Virus record (IMG/VR): IMGVR_UViG_3300013113_000739
Location: 1-28,068 of that record
Direction: 5' to 3' (one strand)
Origin: a virus
DNA length: 28,068 nt
Position numbers and translations under genes: made by a program. How positions within the stretch are numbered: the first letter of the stretch is position 1; each line of letters starts with the position of its first letter. A model generated the notes under the pieces. It had not been told where the DNA came from. It worked only from the letters and a program-made list of their open reading frames with translations, and ran no database searches. Below are positions 5,223 to 14,737 of the stretch, piece by piece.

Positions 5223-6512
5223 CTAGTATAGCTGTTGCGTGACTGCTCCAGCTGTACTAATATTACCAGTTCTGGCCTGATTGTCAACCCCTTCTTTGCG
5301 AATTGTGTCATTTAATAGGATATATCCTATATCGTAGATGTAGTCTCTGAACACCACGTTGATATAGCGTGCAGCGTTTTGTGCTCTCGTAAGAGACTTG
5401 TCTGGCTGCTGCTGATAGACGCTGGCAACATCAAGCCTCATTGTCTTGAGTGATGATAAGGGGTTATTGACTTCGTTGGATCTCAGGGACAAATAAAGCA
5501 TTACCAAGTATTTGTCTGACACCACCACAGTCGGATCCGCCGGTAGCATCGGGCGCAAATGACTTTCGAAGTTGAATTGCTCACATTTATCACTATAGTA
5601 ACTCGTCTCATATAACGGACTGTTGTGGGCGAACTGTTTGTATCCGTTAACTATAAGACTTCTTAAGAACTCCATATCACTCAGGTAGGTTTGGTTATAA
5701 TAGAAATCAAAAAAGTTATCTTTAGTTACAAATATATAATCTGATGTTCTGTAGTTTCCTAAGTATTTCATTATCGCGTCACTAAACAGATCGGCTGTTA
5801 ATATCCACGGCATATTCTTGTTGACCGTGAACCCAAACTTCTTGGCTGCTTTGATATAAAACTGAAAATTGGGATCGCTAATGAAGTTATTATATTTATA
5901 TGTATCGTTCTGTGCCTGTCCTATGTCAATAGCTATTGATAGTCCCGAGCTTAGGGTATTTGTGATTCCTGACAGTTGGTAGCTTGTCTGAGTTACAGGG
6001 AGCGAGAGTGAGAGTCTTCTAAGATAGGCAGTGAACTTGTCCGCAAATGTTTGGAGGTTAGTTATCTCATTATAATCTTTTAGTGATAGGTTCTCAATGA
6101 ATGCTGTGTATACCTGCTCTAAATATCCACTGTAAATGTCTGTGGAGCTGCGGTAGCCGACATGGGCTTGCATGTCCGTCAGTTTGAGATTCCCTTTGCG
6201 GTTGAGTGCGCCGCTTATGACGCCTTTTTGCATATGTCTAACCAATGCTTCGAATGCGTCGGCCACAAAGTTGAATGCGCGAAGACTAGGATCAATAGAA
6301 GGCACTATGGCGCGCATCTGTTCGGGTCGAGGAATAATAGTATTTTGAGTTTTGTCCACCATGCCGTATAATTGCTTATCATACCACGTATCCAGCGGCT
6401 TTACAATACTGGATGGGTATATGTCGTTTTTGTAATATAATCTCTGAAAATATAAAGCATAGGAGCTTAAGTTATTATTTCCAAATGGCGTAGTTTCTGT
6501 GTTAGGGGGCAT
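5223..6512 (-). CDS. Presumed virion/baseplate-associated protein, 429 aa
   Basis: Not recognised by a named domain. The protein is rich in Tyr, Asn and Asp, lacks signal peptide or membrane segments, and has a helical stretch at about 79-100 (AFNFVADAFEALVRHMQKGVIS) followed by Tyr-rich mixed segments such as YSGYLEQVYTAFIENL. It starts 3 nt after the stop of the 1555-aa baseplate protein, with AAGGA about 12 nt upstream of the ATG, and ends where the polymerase ribosome site begins. Position as the last gene of the tail/baseplate run suggests a structural or assembly role. The C-terminal QQLY end and the internal composition give no further clue. Call based on context only. Confidence 0.75.
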   Translation of the reverse strand: MPPNTETTPFGNNNLSSYALYFQRLYYKNDIYPSSIVKPLDTWYDKQLYGMVDKTQNTIIPRPEQMRAIVPSIDPSLRAFNFVADAFEALVRHMQKGVISGALNRKGNLKLTDMQAHVGYRSSTDIYSGYLEQVYTAFIENLSLKDYNEITNLQTFADKFTAYLRRLSLSLPVTQTSYQLSGITNTLSSGLSIAIDIGQAQNDTYKYNNFISDPNFQFYIKAAKKFGFTVNKNMPWILTADLFSDAIMKYLGNYRTSDYIFVTKDNFFDFYYNQTYLSDMEFLRSLIVNGYKQFAHNSPLYETSYYSDKCEQFNFESHLRPMLPADPTVVVSDKYLVMLYLSLRSNEVNNPLSSLKTMRLDVASVYQQQPDKSLTRAQNAARYINVVFRDYIYDIGYILLNDTIRKEGVDNQARTGNISTAGAVTQQLY

Positions 6513-6515
6513 CGC

Positions 6516-9500
6516 CTATTTGTCCTTGTCCCAGTCGGACGCGGGTCGTCCATGGAGCCAGGCGCGGACCTGTCTAGCAGCTTCGTAGGGCTGCAGTACG
6601 GCTGCGCCGGCGGTGTCGAGACCGAGCTTGGGCGCTCGGCGGAGGTATTCGAAAAGTGATATCTCCCCTCGTTGGTACTTTTCGGCGTGCTCGACCTGGC
6701 GCTCATAGGCGCCGGCGAGGGCGCCGTGTTCACCTAGCATAACATTTTCCCTGCGGATTTGTTCGGATTCGATGTGATCGACAGATGGTCCTGCCGACGG
6801 ACTCAGTTCGGGCTCGACGTCGTAAACCTCAACAGGATGACTAGAATTATTGAATTCAATCCCTTCATGGAGGGCTGTGAGACTCGTTGAGAAACCATCA
6901 GGCGTGACTTTTGACTGCACGCCTGTGACCAGATAATACCCATGGAGTCCCAAATAATCAAGCTCGGATTCGGACGCATCCAGCAGAGTAGGATTGATAT
7001 AAATATACATACCATTCTTATATAGATTATTGCCCACCATTTCAAGCTGCGAAGAATACAATTCTCGAAGCTGTTCGGCGCCGAGGGCGCCTTCGCGTTG
7101 GATCTTGGCTTCTCTTAAATATGCCTGGTCCTCGCGAGAAAACCGCAAACTCTTGAGAAGCCCACACGAAGCACCGATATAGTGATGATATATTCCTTTT
7201 TCAGTGTCGGACTGGTAGTTCCCCGTGAGATTGCGTGGGCGAGAATCAGACGACTGAACTATGAGTGCCTGTCGGGTAGATCCCACCGGAGTGGAAGGCA
7301 AAATATCAGTTCGTTTACTAAAACTACTGATGCTGATCGCAGTGTTTCGAGTCTGGCGATTGGGGATATAGGTGGTCGGGCGCGCGTCGAATCTTTGTTG
7401 GAATCGGATATCTGGACCAAAACAAGCCTTGTTAAGTGCCTTAGTGATAAGCTCAGCGCATAATTCTTTGATAAAATATAAGAAGTAATAACTTTCTTTG
7501 TCCTTTTTTACAACCCTATTCTTAAAGAAAAGCTGAAATGCCTCTGTTGATATGGGAATATCCCCTATATTTGTGAGGTTGACAATTTTGCTTGCTTCGC
7601 TGCTAAATGTTCTGGGGTCTGAGTTTATTAATTTTTGCATGAACTCGACCTCACGAATATCGCCGCACGTGAGGATATCATCTAACTCTTTGACCTGAAA
7701 GGCTATAAGGGGATTAACCATATCGACGTCCGCCAGGAACGTATCAAACATTATTTTTTGCCCTTTATTATTGGTCTTCATCTGTTCAAGGATGTTATCG
7801 ATAAGGTCTCCCAAAAAGAAGAAAGGTAGAGATTTAATGTCGCCGGATTTTTGCAACTCCCGATAGCGTTCGCCGGCGCGTTCGGAATAAGCTTTTGCCG
7901 CGTCAGTTTCGCCGGTGGTGTCCGCTGCAGCGGTTGAAACAGAGTCCAGGAGATCGGTATGAAGTGTGCCGGTGTTGGTGAAAACTAGTTTGCCGGTAGT
8001 AGGGTCGAGTCTTCTTTTGGCGCGGCGTGCTCGATCTTCAGGAGATAAGTCACGATAGGGGACCATCAACAACTCAGCACCGGAGATTTCAAGAGCATGA
8101 ATTTTGGAGTGAGTCGGATTGAATAATCCCTGCAATAATTTCTTATACTTGTACATCTTTCCGCGGGTGTTCAGAGCTTTTTTCTTCTCTAAAAGTTCTT
8201 TTCTCTTTTTCTTTTCGTGTTCAGTAATCTGGTCGTCGCGATCGCTGTATTCTTCTAATTCCTCATCGATCTTTTTCACGGCTGCGCGCATGGAAGCGGG
8301 ATCTTCCGCAAATATATCGGCGCGAGGGGATGTGAGAAGTCCGGAAAGACTAGCTTGATAATCGATTGACAGTTCCAAGGATCCGTTCTCCGAGAAGTTT
8401 AGATTGTGACGCACTTGCGTAAGAAATAAAGTAACACGCGTTGCGGTGATCGCTTCAGATAATAACTGTATGTCGGAGGGGTCTGCTTTGGGCATAAGGT
8501 CCAGAAGATTGGGTGGGGTTGCCCAGCCGGCGACAACTTTGATCTGATATCGCAGTCCTTCATTCTTTCGATGCAGATTCTTGCGCAGTGTATCGCATGG
8601 TCCAGCTGGTTCGTCGTTGTTGGATTTTCCAGATTCTTGCAACTGCTTGGCGGAGGGGGAGTTGATCAGAAGATCAAGAAAAGTTGGTTCTTTTTCACCA
8701 GCTGCGGATTGTCCCCGGAAAAAATCATTGATACTCTGAAAATACAGCACCAACTTAGCTGTTATATTGTTATCTACCTCTTCCGGCTGGACACCTTGGA
8801 GTCCCCAAGAAAACGACTTAATTCCTGCGCCGGCGATGCGTCCTCGCTCGCCGCGGAGAATATTACTTATGTCACTTCGCTCTATAAAATTTGGGATCAC
8901 CAGTTCTCTTTCTTTTGGCTTATTGGTCTCTGGATCAATAGACACAGAACCGTCGTCTTCGTACTCAATTCGATATATTTTTATATGAGGAACTAAAGAT
9001 CCATAAACTTCCGGGCACAAATTAAGGATTTGTTGGATTCTTTTAGACTTGGGACTATTGGGCATACCATGTTTTAGAATATTTGTAACCCTTGACGGCT
9101 CCGGTGTCTTCAATATTTTAACATGCTTATAGGTCGCTGCTAGAGGGCTTCCTGTCTCCTTTCTTTTGGCAACGATTTCCTCTATGTTCTCCATCAAATA
9201 GCACTGCATGTCGAAGGGTGTCAGGTTTCGGCGCGCGGCTGAGAGAGCATCTTGCAGAGCTTTCTGGGCCTCCGGGTCTTTGATTGCTTCATTAATTGTG
9301 GCAAACTCAGGCTTATCGGGGAGGGGGTTTACTTCTGGTTGGGTGCCAAAGAAAGCCAGGATGGAGTTTATCTCTTTTGTTACTCCCTTGCGCCTGTCTA
9401 ACTCAGTTGGTACCAGCCCTTCTATTTGTATTATTTGAAGTAGGAGGTTTCTGTACGCTCCAAGATTGAGTCCCTTAGCCCACGAGTTAACTATCCCCTT

Positions 9501-11183
9501 ATATGCATCCGTTTCAGTGTTAGCGTAGCTGATTGTGGGGGCCGGATATAAACGCGGAGAAGGGTTATTGCCCCATACGATAGGAGAGTCGCTAAAGTCT
9601 TGTAGGGGTAATTTGGGAGATCCGAAATCTTTTTGGGTCTGGGAGGCATTGGGTCCGAAGTCTTCGGTCGCTTCAATTTTGAAGAGGATCTTATCCATTT
9701 TAATACTGGACGCTGCCACCCAATCGCGCCCGATGTGGGTGCCGAGTTCGGGTCCGCCATGGCGGATGAGGTGAGTCTCAAACTTAGAGATTAAAATTTT
9801 AGCATCCGCTGCCAGTCGAAACGCCAGATCCTTATAAGGATTGCCTGTGATTGCGGGGGGTGGGGCGGATGTGGATGCTGCAGCAGACGTTGTAAGCAGT
9901 TCGGCGAGGGCAGTCCTCAGAGCCTTGGCATGCCCTCTCTCATTGTTTGGGGGGCGGTTCTGCTGTTTAGAGGATGTGTGCCCGGCAGCAATAAGCTCAT
10001 CGTGTAGGGAAATGAGGGGCGGTTTATTGGGGGCGTCCCAGTTTCCCTCATGATAAAGCATCTTCGTGTTGGGTAAGTGTGTCTTCCCAAGAAGCTCTGA
10101 CGCTAGCGGATCAATATAGTATACTTGTGAAAAGCTGAGAGAGCCGGCGAGGGGGTCGGTGAGCGCCTTTGCCAATCCTTGAGCGCCCTGGCTCCAGCCA
10201 CCTAGACGATACTCAGATGCGGTCCCATGTCCGGTGAGAGCGGTGTCTGCAGCGCTTTTCATCGCAGCGAGGTCGCCATTGGAAGATTTATTTATAACAA
10301 GAATTAAATTATTTGGTGTTGAGATGGAAACACCAAGGTCTCCGTTGAGACCATCCGCCGGGTCTGCGGTACCGTATCTGGGATCCTTGCCGCTCTCGAT
10401 GCTATTCTTGATGTATTGAAAGCCGGCGCCAGTGTTGCCGAAGTTATTCTTTCCAGGAAACATAAACAGAACCACTGGGTTTTGCGTCACGGCATAGCGG
10501 ATTGTTAGGGTTTGGTTTGAGTCAGTAACATCGCTTACGGGCGTGGTGGATGCTGGAGGTGTGGTGGTGGTCGATGTGGTGGAGGGGTATCTATAGGCTT
10601 TATTGGCTAGGTACTGTAGGATCGGGGTATCGCCGAAGAATTGGTATGGTGAGGCTCCTTTGACGGCGGCGCTGTCGGCGGCCAGACCCGGGGCTTGCAT
10701 GAAAGAGAATTCTAATTTGGTGTCAGCCTGCTTAGCCTTCGCCACGCCCGTATTATATAATAAGTCATCAGCTTTCTCTTTCTCTTCAGGGTCCCAGAAG
10801 CCGTTTTGGCGTGCATTGAGAGAGAATCCTTCCCCTAAATTCTCGGGATCAATGCCGGTTAGGAGTCCGATTGTGCGGAAATCTGTTCTGTTATTGAGAT
10901 AGTTTGTTGTAGGTCCTAGTGCGGCTTTTGCTTGTTCGAGATTGCGTATACCTTCTCCATCCAGAATTTTGGGCTTGTGCATTGTGGCTCTAAGGATGTC
11001 CTGCTGATGTTCGTTGTATAGAGGGGTCTCATTGCTCCCATCGCCAACAAACTTATTATAAGCTTCTTGAGCATAAATTGTTTTTTGATACATCCGGAGG
11101 AGTTCTTGAAAACTCATTCGGACAGCCGGGGTGTGATGCCCGACTGTATTCCTGTTGGGATTTCGGGGCGTATTGATAGGCAT
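6516..11183 (-). CDS. Baseplate/virion megaprotein with embedded hydrolase-like domain
   Basis: A 1555-aa tail protein. Residues 1-200 are a helical N-terminal region. Residues about 222-430 look like an alpha/beta hydrolase fold, with nucleophile elbow G329-W-S331-Q-G333, a strand ending in Asp358 (QVYYIDPLA) and His418 (NNERGH); this block is bracketed by Thr/Ser/Pro/Ala linkers at 201-218 and 432-445. A conserved-looking block FDMQCYLMENIEEIV lies near 660 and GAGIKSFSW near 785, both of which I recall from marine phage structural proteins. A charged coiled coil lies at about 965-1005. Residues 1392-1444 (MYIYINP...LGLHGYYLVTGV) resemble phage hub-type proteins. The ATG at 11183 has GGAGG 12 nt upstream. 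It probably forms part of the baseplate hub or wedge; enzymatic activity is inferred. Confidence 0.8.
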   Translation of the reverse strand: MPINTPRNPNRNTVGHHTPAVRMSFQELLRMYQKTIYAQEAYNKFVGDGSNETPLYNEHQQDILRATMHKPKILDGEGIRNLEQAKAALGPTTNYLNNRTDFRTIGLLTGIDPENLGEGFSLNARQNGFWDPEEKEKADDLLYNTGVAKAKQADTKLEFSFMQAPGLAADSAAVKGASPYQFFGDTPILQYLANKAYRYPSTTSTTTTPPASTTPVSDVTDSNQTLTIRYAVTQNPVVLFMFPGKNNFGNTGAGFQYIKNSIESGKDPRYGTADPADGLNGDLGVSISTPNNLILVINKSSNGDLAAMKSAADTALTGHGTASEYRLGGWSQGAQGLAKALTDPLAGSLSFSQVYYIDPLASELLGKTHLPNTKMLYHEGNWDAPNKPPLISLHDELIAAGHTSSKQQNRPPNNERGHAKALRTALAELLTTSAAASTSAPPPAITGNPYKDLAFRLAADAKILISKFETHLIRHGGPELGTHIGRDWVAASSIKMDKILFKIEATEDFGPNASQTQKDFGSPKLPLQDFSDSPIVWGNNPSPRLYPAPTISYANTETDAYKGIVNSWAKGLNLGAYRNLLLQIIQIEGLVPTELDRRKGVTKEINSILAFFGTQPEVNPLPDKPEFATINEAIKDPEAQKALQDALSAARRNLTPFDMQCYLMENIEEIVAKRKETGSPLAATYKHVKILKTPEPSRVTNILKHGMPNSPKSKRIQQILNLCPEVYGSLVPHIKIYRIEYEDDGSVSIDPETNKPKERELVIPNFIERSDISNILRGERGRIAGAGIKSFSWGLQGVQPEEVDNNITAKLVLYFQSINDFFRGQSAAGEKEPTFLDLLINSPSAKQLQESGKSNNDEPAGPCDTLRKNLHRKNEGLRYQIKVVAGWATPPNLLDLMPKADPSDIQLLSEAITATRVTLFLTQVRHNLNFSENGSLELSIDYQASLSGLLTSPRADIFAEDPASMRAAVKKIDEELEEYSDRDDQITEHEKKKRKELLEKKKALNTRGKMYKYKKLLQGLFNPTHSKIHALEISGAELLMVPYRDLSPEDRARRAKRRLDPTTGKLVFTNTGTLHTDLLDSVSTAAADTTGETDAAKAYSERAGERYRELQKSGDIKSLPFFFLGDLIDNILEQMKTNNKGQKIMFDTFLADVDMVNPLIAFQVKELDDILTCGDIREVEFMQKLINSDPRTFSSEASKIVNLTNIGDIPISTEAFQLFFKNRVVKKDKESYYFLYFIKELCAELITKALNKACFGPDIRFQQRFDARPTTYIPNRQTRNTAISISSFSKRTDILPSTPVGSTRQALIVQSSDSRPRNLTGNYQSDTEKGIYHHYIGASCGLLKSLRFSREDQAYLREAKIQREGALGAEQLRELYSSQLEMVGNNLYKNGMYIYINPTLLDASESELDYLGLHGYYLVTGVQSKVTPDGFSTSLTALHEGIEFNNSSHPVEVYDVEPELSPSAGPSVDHIESEQIRRENVMLGEHGALAGAYERQVEHAEKYQRGEISLFEYLRRAPKLGLDTAGAAVLQPYEAARQVRAWLHGRPASDWDKDK

Positions 11184-11189
11184 CTCGAT

Positions 11190-11531
11190 TTAGCCTCCCT
11201 TATACGCGCGTAAAACGGCCTCTAACGGTGTCGGAATAAAGATGACTTCTCCAACTGTTACATCAGCCTCAGTTGGCTTCTGATTAAACAGAGCTATCAC
11301 CCACCAATACTGTGTAGAGTTATAATACTTATGGGCTAGTTTATAATAGCGGTCCCCACTGGTCCAAACGTGCCTAGATTTCGTAATCTGTTCCATCTCG
11401 CTTTGAGATGGATAAGACATCTGCGCGGTATTATAGTGAAGAATAGATTTTACATCTCTATCGTCCAAGACTTTTTCATACCTCTCGTTGTCGTTGGTAA
11501 AAAGTTTGCGGTTATCGTATCGTTTGCCCAT
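11190..11531 (-). CDS. gp53: gp53/LysM-like baseplate wedge protein
   Basis: A 113-aa tail protein with a LysM-like C-terminal half: SGDRYYKLAHKYYNSTQYWWVIA at about 58-80, then TVGEVIFIPTPLEAVL. This is the pattern of phage LysM/gpX and T4 gp53 baseplate proteins (YGDxYxxLAxxYYGDxxxWWxIAxxN...GxxIxIP). In T4, gp53 binds the wedges together; LysM-type proteins can also hold the hub. The ATG at 11531 is preceded by AAGGA, with the recurrent CTATTTA word lying between the ribosome site and the start. The 3' end contains the GGAGG that serves the next gene. It sits between the tail/baseplate protein at 11556-12464 and the megaprotein. Confidence 0.83.
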   Translation of the reverse strand: MGKRYDNRKLFTNDNERYEKVLDDRDVKSILHYNTAQMSYPSQSEMEQITKSRHVWTSGDRYYKLAHKYYNSTQYWWVIALFNQKPTEADVTVGEVIFIPTPLEAVLRAYKGG

Positions 11532-11535
11532 TATT

Positions 11536-11542
11536 TAAATAG
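11536..11542 (-). promoter_or_regulatory. CTATTTA leader word (site 1)
   Basis: Sense-strand CTATTTA, 5 nt before the ATG of the gp53-like gene and after AAGGA. Its position between ribosome site and start argues for a translational rather than a promoter role at this site. Confidence 0.45.
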
Positions 11543-11555
11543 TCCTTGAATAATT

Positions 11556-12464
11556 CTATTTCAGAAGCTCGGACCCAAAGGCTGACTCGATCTGCGTAAC
11601 TTCTGACACTACCTCTTCTTTGCCCTCGTCATTGATGACCGATGTGGTGTAGGTCACTTCTGCGGCGCCGGTGCGCTGACCTAGTTGTATATTTGGAAAG
11701 CTGCTGTTTGTCTGTTTATTGCCGAACACCATATTGCCGTCAGCGCCCTCGGTGCGAATCCATCCTGGCAGGTGTTTGTGAAGAACCGTAAAGTTCAAAC
11801 TTATGGAGAGCGTCTTGGGAATGTAAATACTTGTTTTATTCACATGTCCTATGCGCACAGACCTTTCAACCACGGCGTCATCAGGAGCACTGATCGGCAA
11901 CTTTCTACTCCCCTCTCTGGCGGCCGCTAGTCGAGCCATTGACTCTGTTGTGCCGCTGCCGCGAGTGCTAGCTGTGCCCTCTATGAAATTACCTCCGGCG
12001 GCGCGCCCGAAACCACCTTCCTCAACTTTCGGTGCATAGTTAACTCCATCCAGGTATCCGATTAATTCGGAATCGTCGCTGGCGTCTGCTATGAGGTTCG
12101 TCCACTTGAGTCCAATAAGGGGTGCCGCCTGAATGGTTTGTCCGACTCTCCGATTGCCAGAGTTTGGCTGCTGTTCATAAACCGGATAGAGATAGGTTAT
12201 CAGCTCATTGACAGCTGCTAGATTCTCCTCGGCGCCCGTCAAATCATCACTAACTACGTCAAACGCAAGTTGTATCTTGCGCCCCGTGCGCATAAAGGTA
12301 GCCAACGGATCCATGCGACCATATACCTGTTCTTCGTGCCATTGGGAGCTATAATTATCCGAGAAAGTAGTCACCCAGCCTTCGAACCACGTAGATCTTC
12401 TCGTGGGTACGTGTCGAATGAATATCTTAAAGAATTCGCTCTCTCTCATCGATGGTGAATACAT
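11556..12464 (-). CDS. Tail/baseplate structural protein, 302 aa
   Basis: A virion protein placed between tape measure and baseplate genes, where T4-like phages encode tail-tube cap and baseplate hub components (gp48/gp54). Seen: an N-terminal half that reads as a beta-rich tail protein (WHEEQVYGRMDPLATFMRTG at about 42-61, then RKIQLAFDVV) and a helical segment ENLAAVNELITYLYPVY (79-95). A Gly/Ser/Ala-rich flexible section covers about 150-190. The C-terminal part has a beta pattern (TLSISLNFTVLHKHLPGW). I recall the YGRxDP...RxxxLAFDV pattern from marine myovirus tail proteins, but cannot name the T4 equivalent. The ATG overlaps the tape-measure stop (TAATG), with GGAGGA 10 nt upstream. Confidence 0.75.
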   Translation of the reverse strand: MYSPSMRESEFFKIFIRHVPTRRSTWFEGWVTTFSDNYSSQWHEEQVYGRMDPLATFMRTGRKIQLAFDVVSDDLTGAEENLAAVNELITYLYPVYEQQPNSGNRRVGQTIQAAPLIGLKWTNLIADASDDSELIGYLDGVNYAPKVEEGGFGRAAGGNFIEGTASTRGSGTTESMARLAAAREGSRKLPISAPDDAVVERSVRIGHVNKTSIYIPKTLSISLNFTVLHKHLPGWIRTEGADGNMVFGNKQTNSSFPNIQLGQRTGAAEVTYTTSVINDEGKEEVVSEVTQIESAFGSELLK

Positions 12465-14383
12465 TATGTAATAAGTCCTCCGGCGTTTGTAAACGGACTG
12501 ATGGCGGACCGTGCCAGATCTGAGTCTAGTCCCTTAACAACTAGTTCGTCGATCTTTTCTTGACCAACATACACTGCAATTTGTTGGTTTCCGCGGTTCT
12601 GTTGTTTAACAGAGTCAATTAGTTCCTGGAATTTCTCTGCGGTGATAACTTGGGATCCTTGTCCTCCGGTCACCAGTAGCTCGCCCGGGTGGACTACGGC
12701 TTGTTCTGTGGTGATTGTGCCGCCCTCCGCGAAGCTCGGTGTGATTTCTCCGCTGCTTGTTCCACCGGGTACCATTGAAGTGGCGATGCCTGCTAGTCCG
12801 CCAGCCATCAGTCCTGCCGTTCCGACGAACGTCGCATATGCGCCTAGGCTCATACCACCAGTGAAGGGTGCTGCGATAAGAGCAGCTATGCCAGCGGCAA
12901 CCATCCCTATTTTCACAAACATACCCAGAGCATTTGTTCCTTCGCCAATCCCCTTAGCCATCTTAGATATAGCGCCGATCATTGGCTTTATAACACCATC
13001 GATTATCGGACGCATATCCACAGCCAGAGCCATCATCGCTGATTTAAGTTCCTCCATCATGGTCTGGGTTTCGCGGGCTAGCTCTTGGGCTTCTTCTTGT
13101 TTGATAGCATCCAGTTGATATTGTGCGTCAGACATGTTGAAGAGACGCTGGGCTTCCTCGACGCTCGTTCCCATCGCTGAGGCAATTGCCTGCTGCTCAA
13201 AACGATTTAATGCATCAAACTGGCGACCGGAAGCTTCGACAGATCGCGAAAGAATTTCAATACGCTCTTCTTCGGTGGCATTGAGCATATCAATGGAGTT
13301 CAAATATGGTCCACCCAAGATGGCATTAAGACGACCGACTGCTTGCCCAGCTGAATCAAACTTATCAAACTGGCTTGCGATCTTTACCAAACTCGACACT
13401 TCAAGTCCCGTGTTCTTAGCTTGGACTGCAAGTCCCTTGAAAACCTCAATGGCATTGTCACCATATTTCGCCAGTTCTCCGAAGTTGGCTTCAAAATCAC
13501 TTGTCATCTGTTGCATGGTCACGCCAAGTCCCTGTGCTGAGCCGGCGAGATCAAGTATTAAATCGTTCGCCTCACTGGCGGACTTTCCGCTCGCTCTCAT
13601 GGCTTGGTCCATCAGCTTGCCGGACAAGGATGCATCAACACCGAGCTTTTGCAGCACGGCTGTCGTATCAATGAGTCCGGCTTTTTCTCCCTCTGTTAAT
13701 GTAGTAAAGTTTGAGAAGTTAGTAAATAGAGTTTGTGTTGCTTTGCCGGCGTCGATGGCGCTCACCCCGTATAGGAAGTTGCGGCGCTCTGCTTGCGTTA
13801 TTTGGGTGTTATATTCTGCAGTCGCTCCTGTGGCGCGCCGAAAGTCTGATATTGCTTTGTCTTGTTCCTTGGCGAGGTTGATAGTTTGGTTGACAAAGGT
13901 GCCTATGACCTTAGTGAGCGCGCCGGTGATGACGTCTGTCTTAAATAACTCTCCCTTGAAGGCATCAAAATCGCCGGCGACATTCTTGGCGATCGCGCCA
14001 AGCTTCTCGGAAGTGCCACTAAGTCCAAATAAGCTCTTTTTCAGGTTCTTGGCTTCGCCTGCAGCAGCCTTCTTATTCTCGGCAAGTTTTGCTGTCGCAG
14101 CTGCTTCCTCTTTCAGTGCCTGGGTGGAGTCTTTGACATTTTGTGTTTGTGTTTCTAGAGCATTCGCCAGAGACCTGATGACCGCCTCGGACTCCTCGTT
14201 CTCGATGGCCATCTCAAGTCTCTGGCGGGCGAGCGCCTGCTCGGCTTTGTTAACGTTGTCAACAATCGCAAGGTAGCGCTCCGAGTCGGCGGCCATTTGC
14301 TTTGCGTTCTTTAGGAGGACCGTTTGAAGCTCCAGTTGATTTTCTAATTGCTTAAGTTTTTTCTGTGGGTCTTGGGGCGGCAT
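12464..14383 (-). CDS. Tail tape measure protein
   Basis: A 639-aa tape measure protein that sets tail length and occupies the tube lumen. Seen: a long coiled coil at 1-118 (heptads rich in Leu, Ala, Gln, Lys, Glu), a helical middle region with repeated Ala/Gly-rich helices, a hydrophobic block at about 488-536 (GMFVKIGMVAAGIAALIAAP onward) likely to enter the membrane on ejection, and the typical C-terminal FAEGGTI...VVHPGELLV (551-571). The rule of about 0.15 nm per residue gives a tail near 95 nm, close to T4. The ATG at 14383 has AGGA about 10 nt upstream. It follows the 106-aa gene by 10 nt and overlaps the next gene at TAATG. Confidence 0.92.
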   Translation of the reverse strand: MPPQDPQKKLKQLENQLELQTVLLKNAKQMAADSERYLAIVDNVNKAEQALARQRLEMAIENEESEAVIRSLANALETQTQNVKDSTQALKEEAAATAKLAENKKAAAGEAKNLKKSLFGLSGTSEKLGAIAKNVAGDFDAFKGELFKTDVITGALTKVIGTFVNQTINLAKEQDKAISDFRRATGATAEYNTQITQAERRNFLYGVSAIDAGKATQTLFTNFSNFTTLTEGEKAGLIDTTAVLQKLGVDASLSGKLMDQAMRASGKSASEANDLILDLAGSAQGLGVTMQQMTSDFEANFGELAKYGDNAIEVFKGLAVQAKNTGLEVSSLVKIASQFDKFDSAGQAVGRLNAILGGPYLNSIDMLNATEEERIEILSRSVEASGRQFDALNRFEQQAIASAMGTSVEEAQRLFNMSDAQYQLDAIKQEEAQELARETQTMMEELKSAMMALAVDMRPIIDGVIKPMIGAISKMAKGIGEGTNALGMFVKIGMVAAGIAALIAAPFTGGMSLGAYATFVGTAGLMAGGLAGIATSMVPGGTSSGEITPSFAEGGTITTEQAVVHPGELLVTGGQGSQVITAEKFQELIDSVKQQNRGNQQIAVYVGQEKIDELVVKGLDSDLARSAISPFTNAGGLIT

Positions 14384-14393
14384 CTAACTAATC

Positions 14394-14714
14394 CTAGTTC
14401 TTAAACGGCCACTTGAGCCCTGTTTCATATTCGAATTGCCTGACTGCAGTATCCAGCTGGGATTTTGAAACCATGGTAGGTCCTTTGTCTAGCCCGTGCC
14501 GCATGTATGAGTCCATATAGCGTTTCTCTTTAGACAGTGCTGTCATAAAGCTCTCAACTTGTTTTGAAGTTCCTATCAGGCTCAACGGCACATTTATACC
14601 GCCGGCATAAAGATCCAATAGCATTCGCTCTACCTTCCCGGCGAACTGGGAGAAAAAAACCTCATTAAGCGTTTTGCCTTTTTGGTTTAAATTAATTGTC
14701 TCTTTCTTTATCAT
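14394..14714 (-). CDS. Conserved small protein upstream of the tape measure, 106 aa
   Basis: Function not established. A soluble helical protein: KTLNEVFFSQFAGKVERML at about 14-32, VPLSLIGTSKQVESFMTAL at 41-59, then YMRHGLDKGP and a C-terminal FEYETGLKWPFKN. I recall this pattern from marine phage genomes at the same position, before the tape measure, which suggests a tail assembly role. No membrane segment or cysteine motif is seen. The ATG at 14714 has AGAGGA about 8 nt upstream. The leader carries an intrinsic terminator (14751-14781) and the CTATTTA word (14738-14744), so this gene probably heads its own transcript with the tape measure and baseplate genes downstream. Confidence 0.78.
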   Translation of the reverse strand: MIKKETINLNQKGKTLNEVFFSQFAGKVERMLLDLYAGGINVPLSLIGTSKQVESFMTALSKEKRYMDSYMRHGLDKGPTMVSKSQLDTAVRQFEYETGLKWPFKN

Positions 14715-14737
14715 TGCGAAATCCTCTAGAGATATAG

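Noticed and set aside
8571-8996. 141-aa plus-strand frame with hydrophobic stretches
   Set aside because: Antisense to the baseplate megaprotein; the hydrophobicity follows from the complementary codons.
13733-13739. An eighth CTATTTA word
   Set aside because: It lies inside the tape measure coding region, far from any start, and is expected by chance.
13134-14276. 380-aa open frame on the plus strand
   Set aside because: It lies fully antisense to the tape measure coiled-coil and helical region, has Ser/Ala/Leu composition typical of mirror frames of Ala/Glu/Lys-rich genes, and no family motif.
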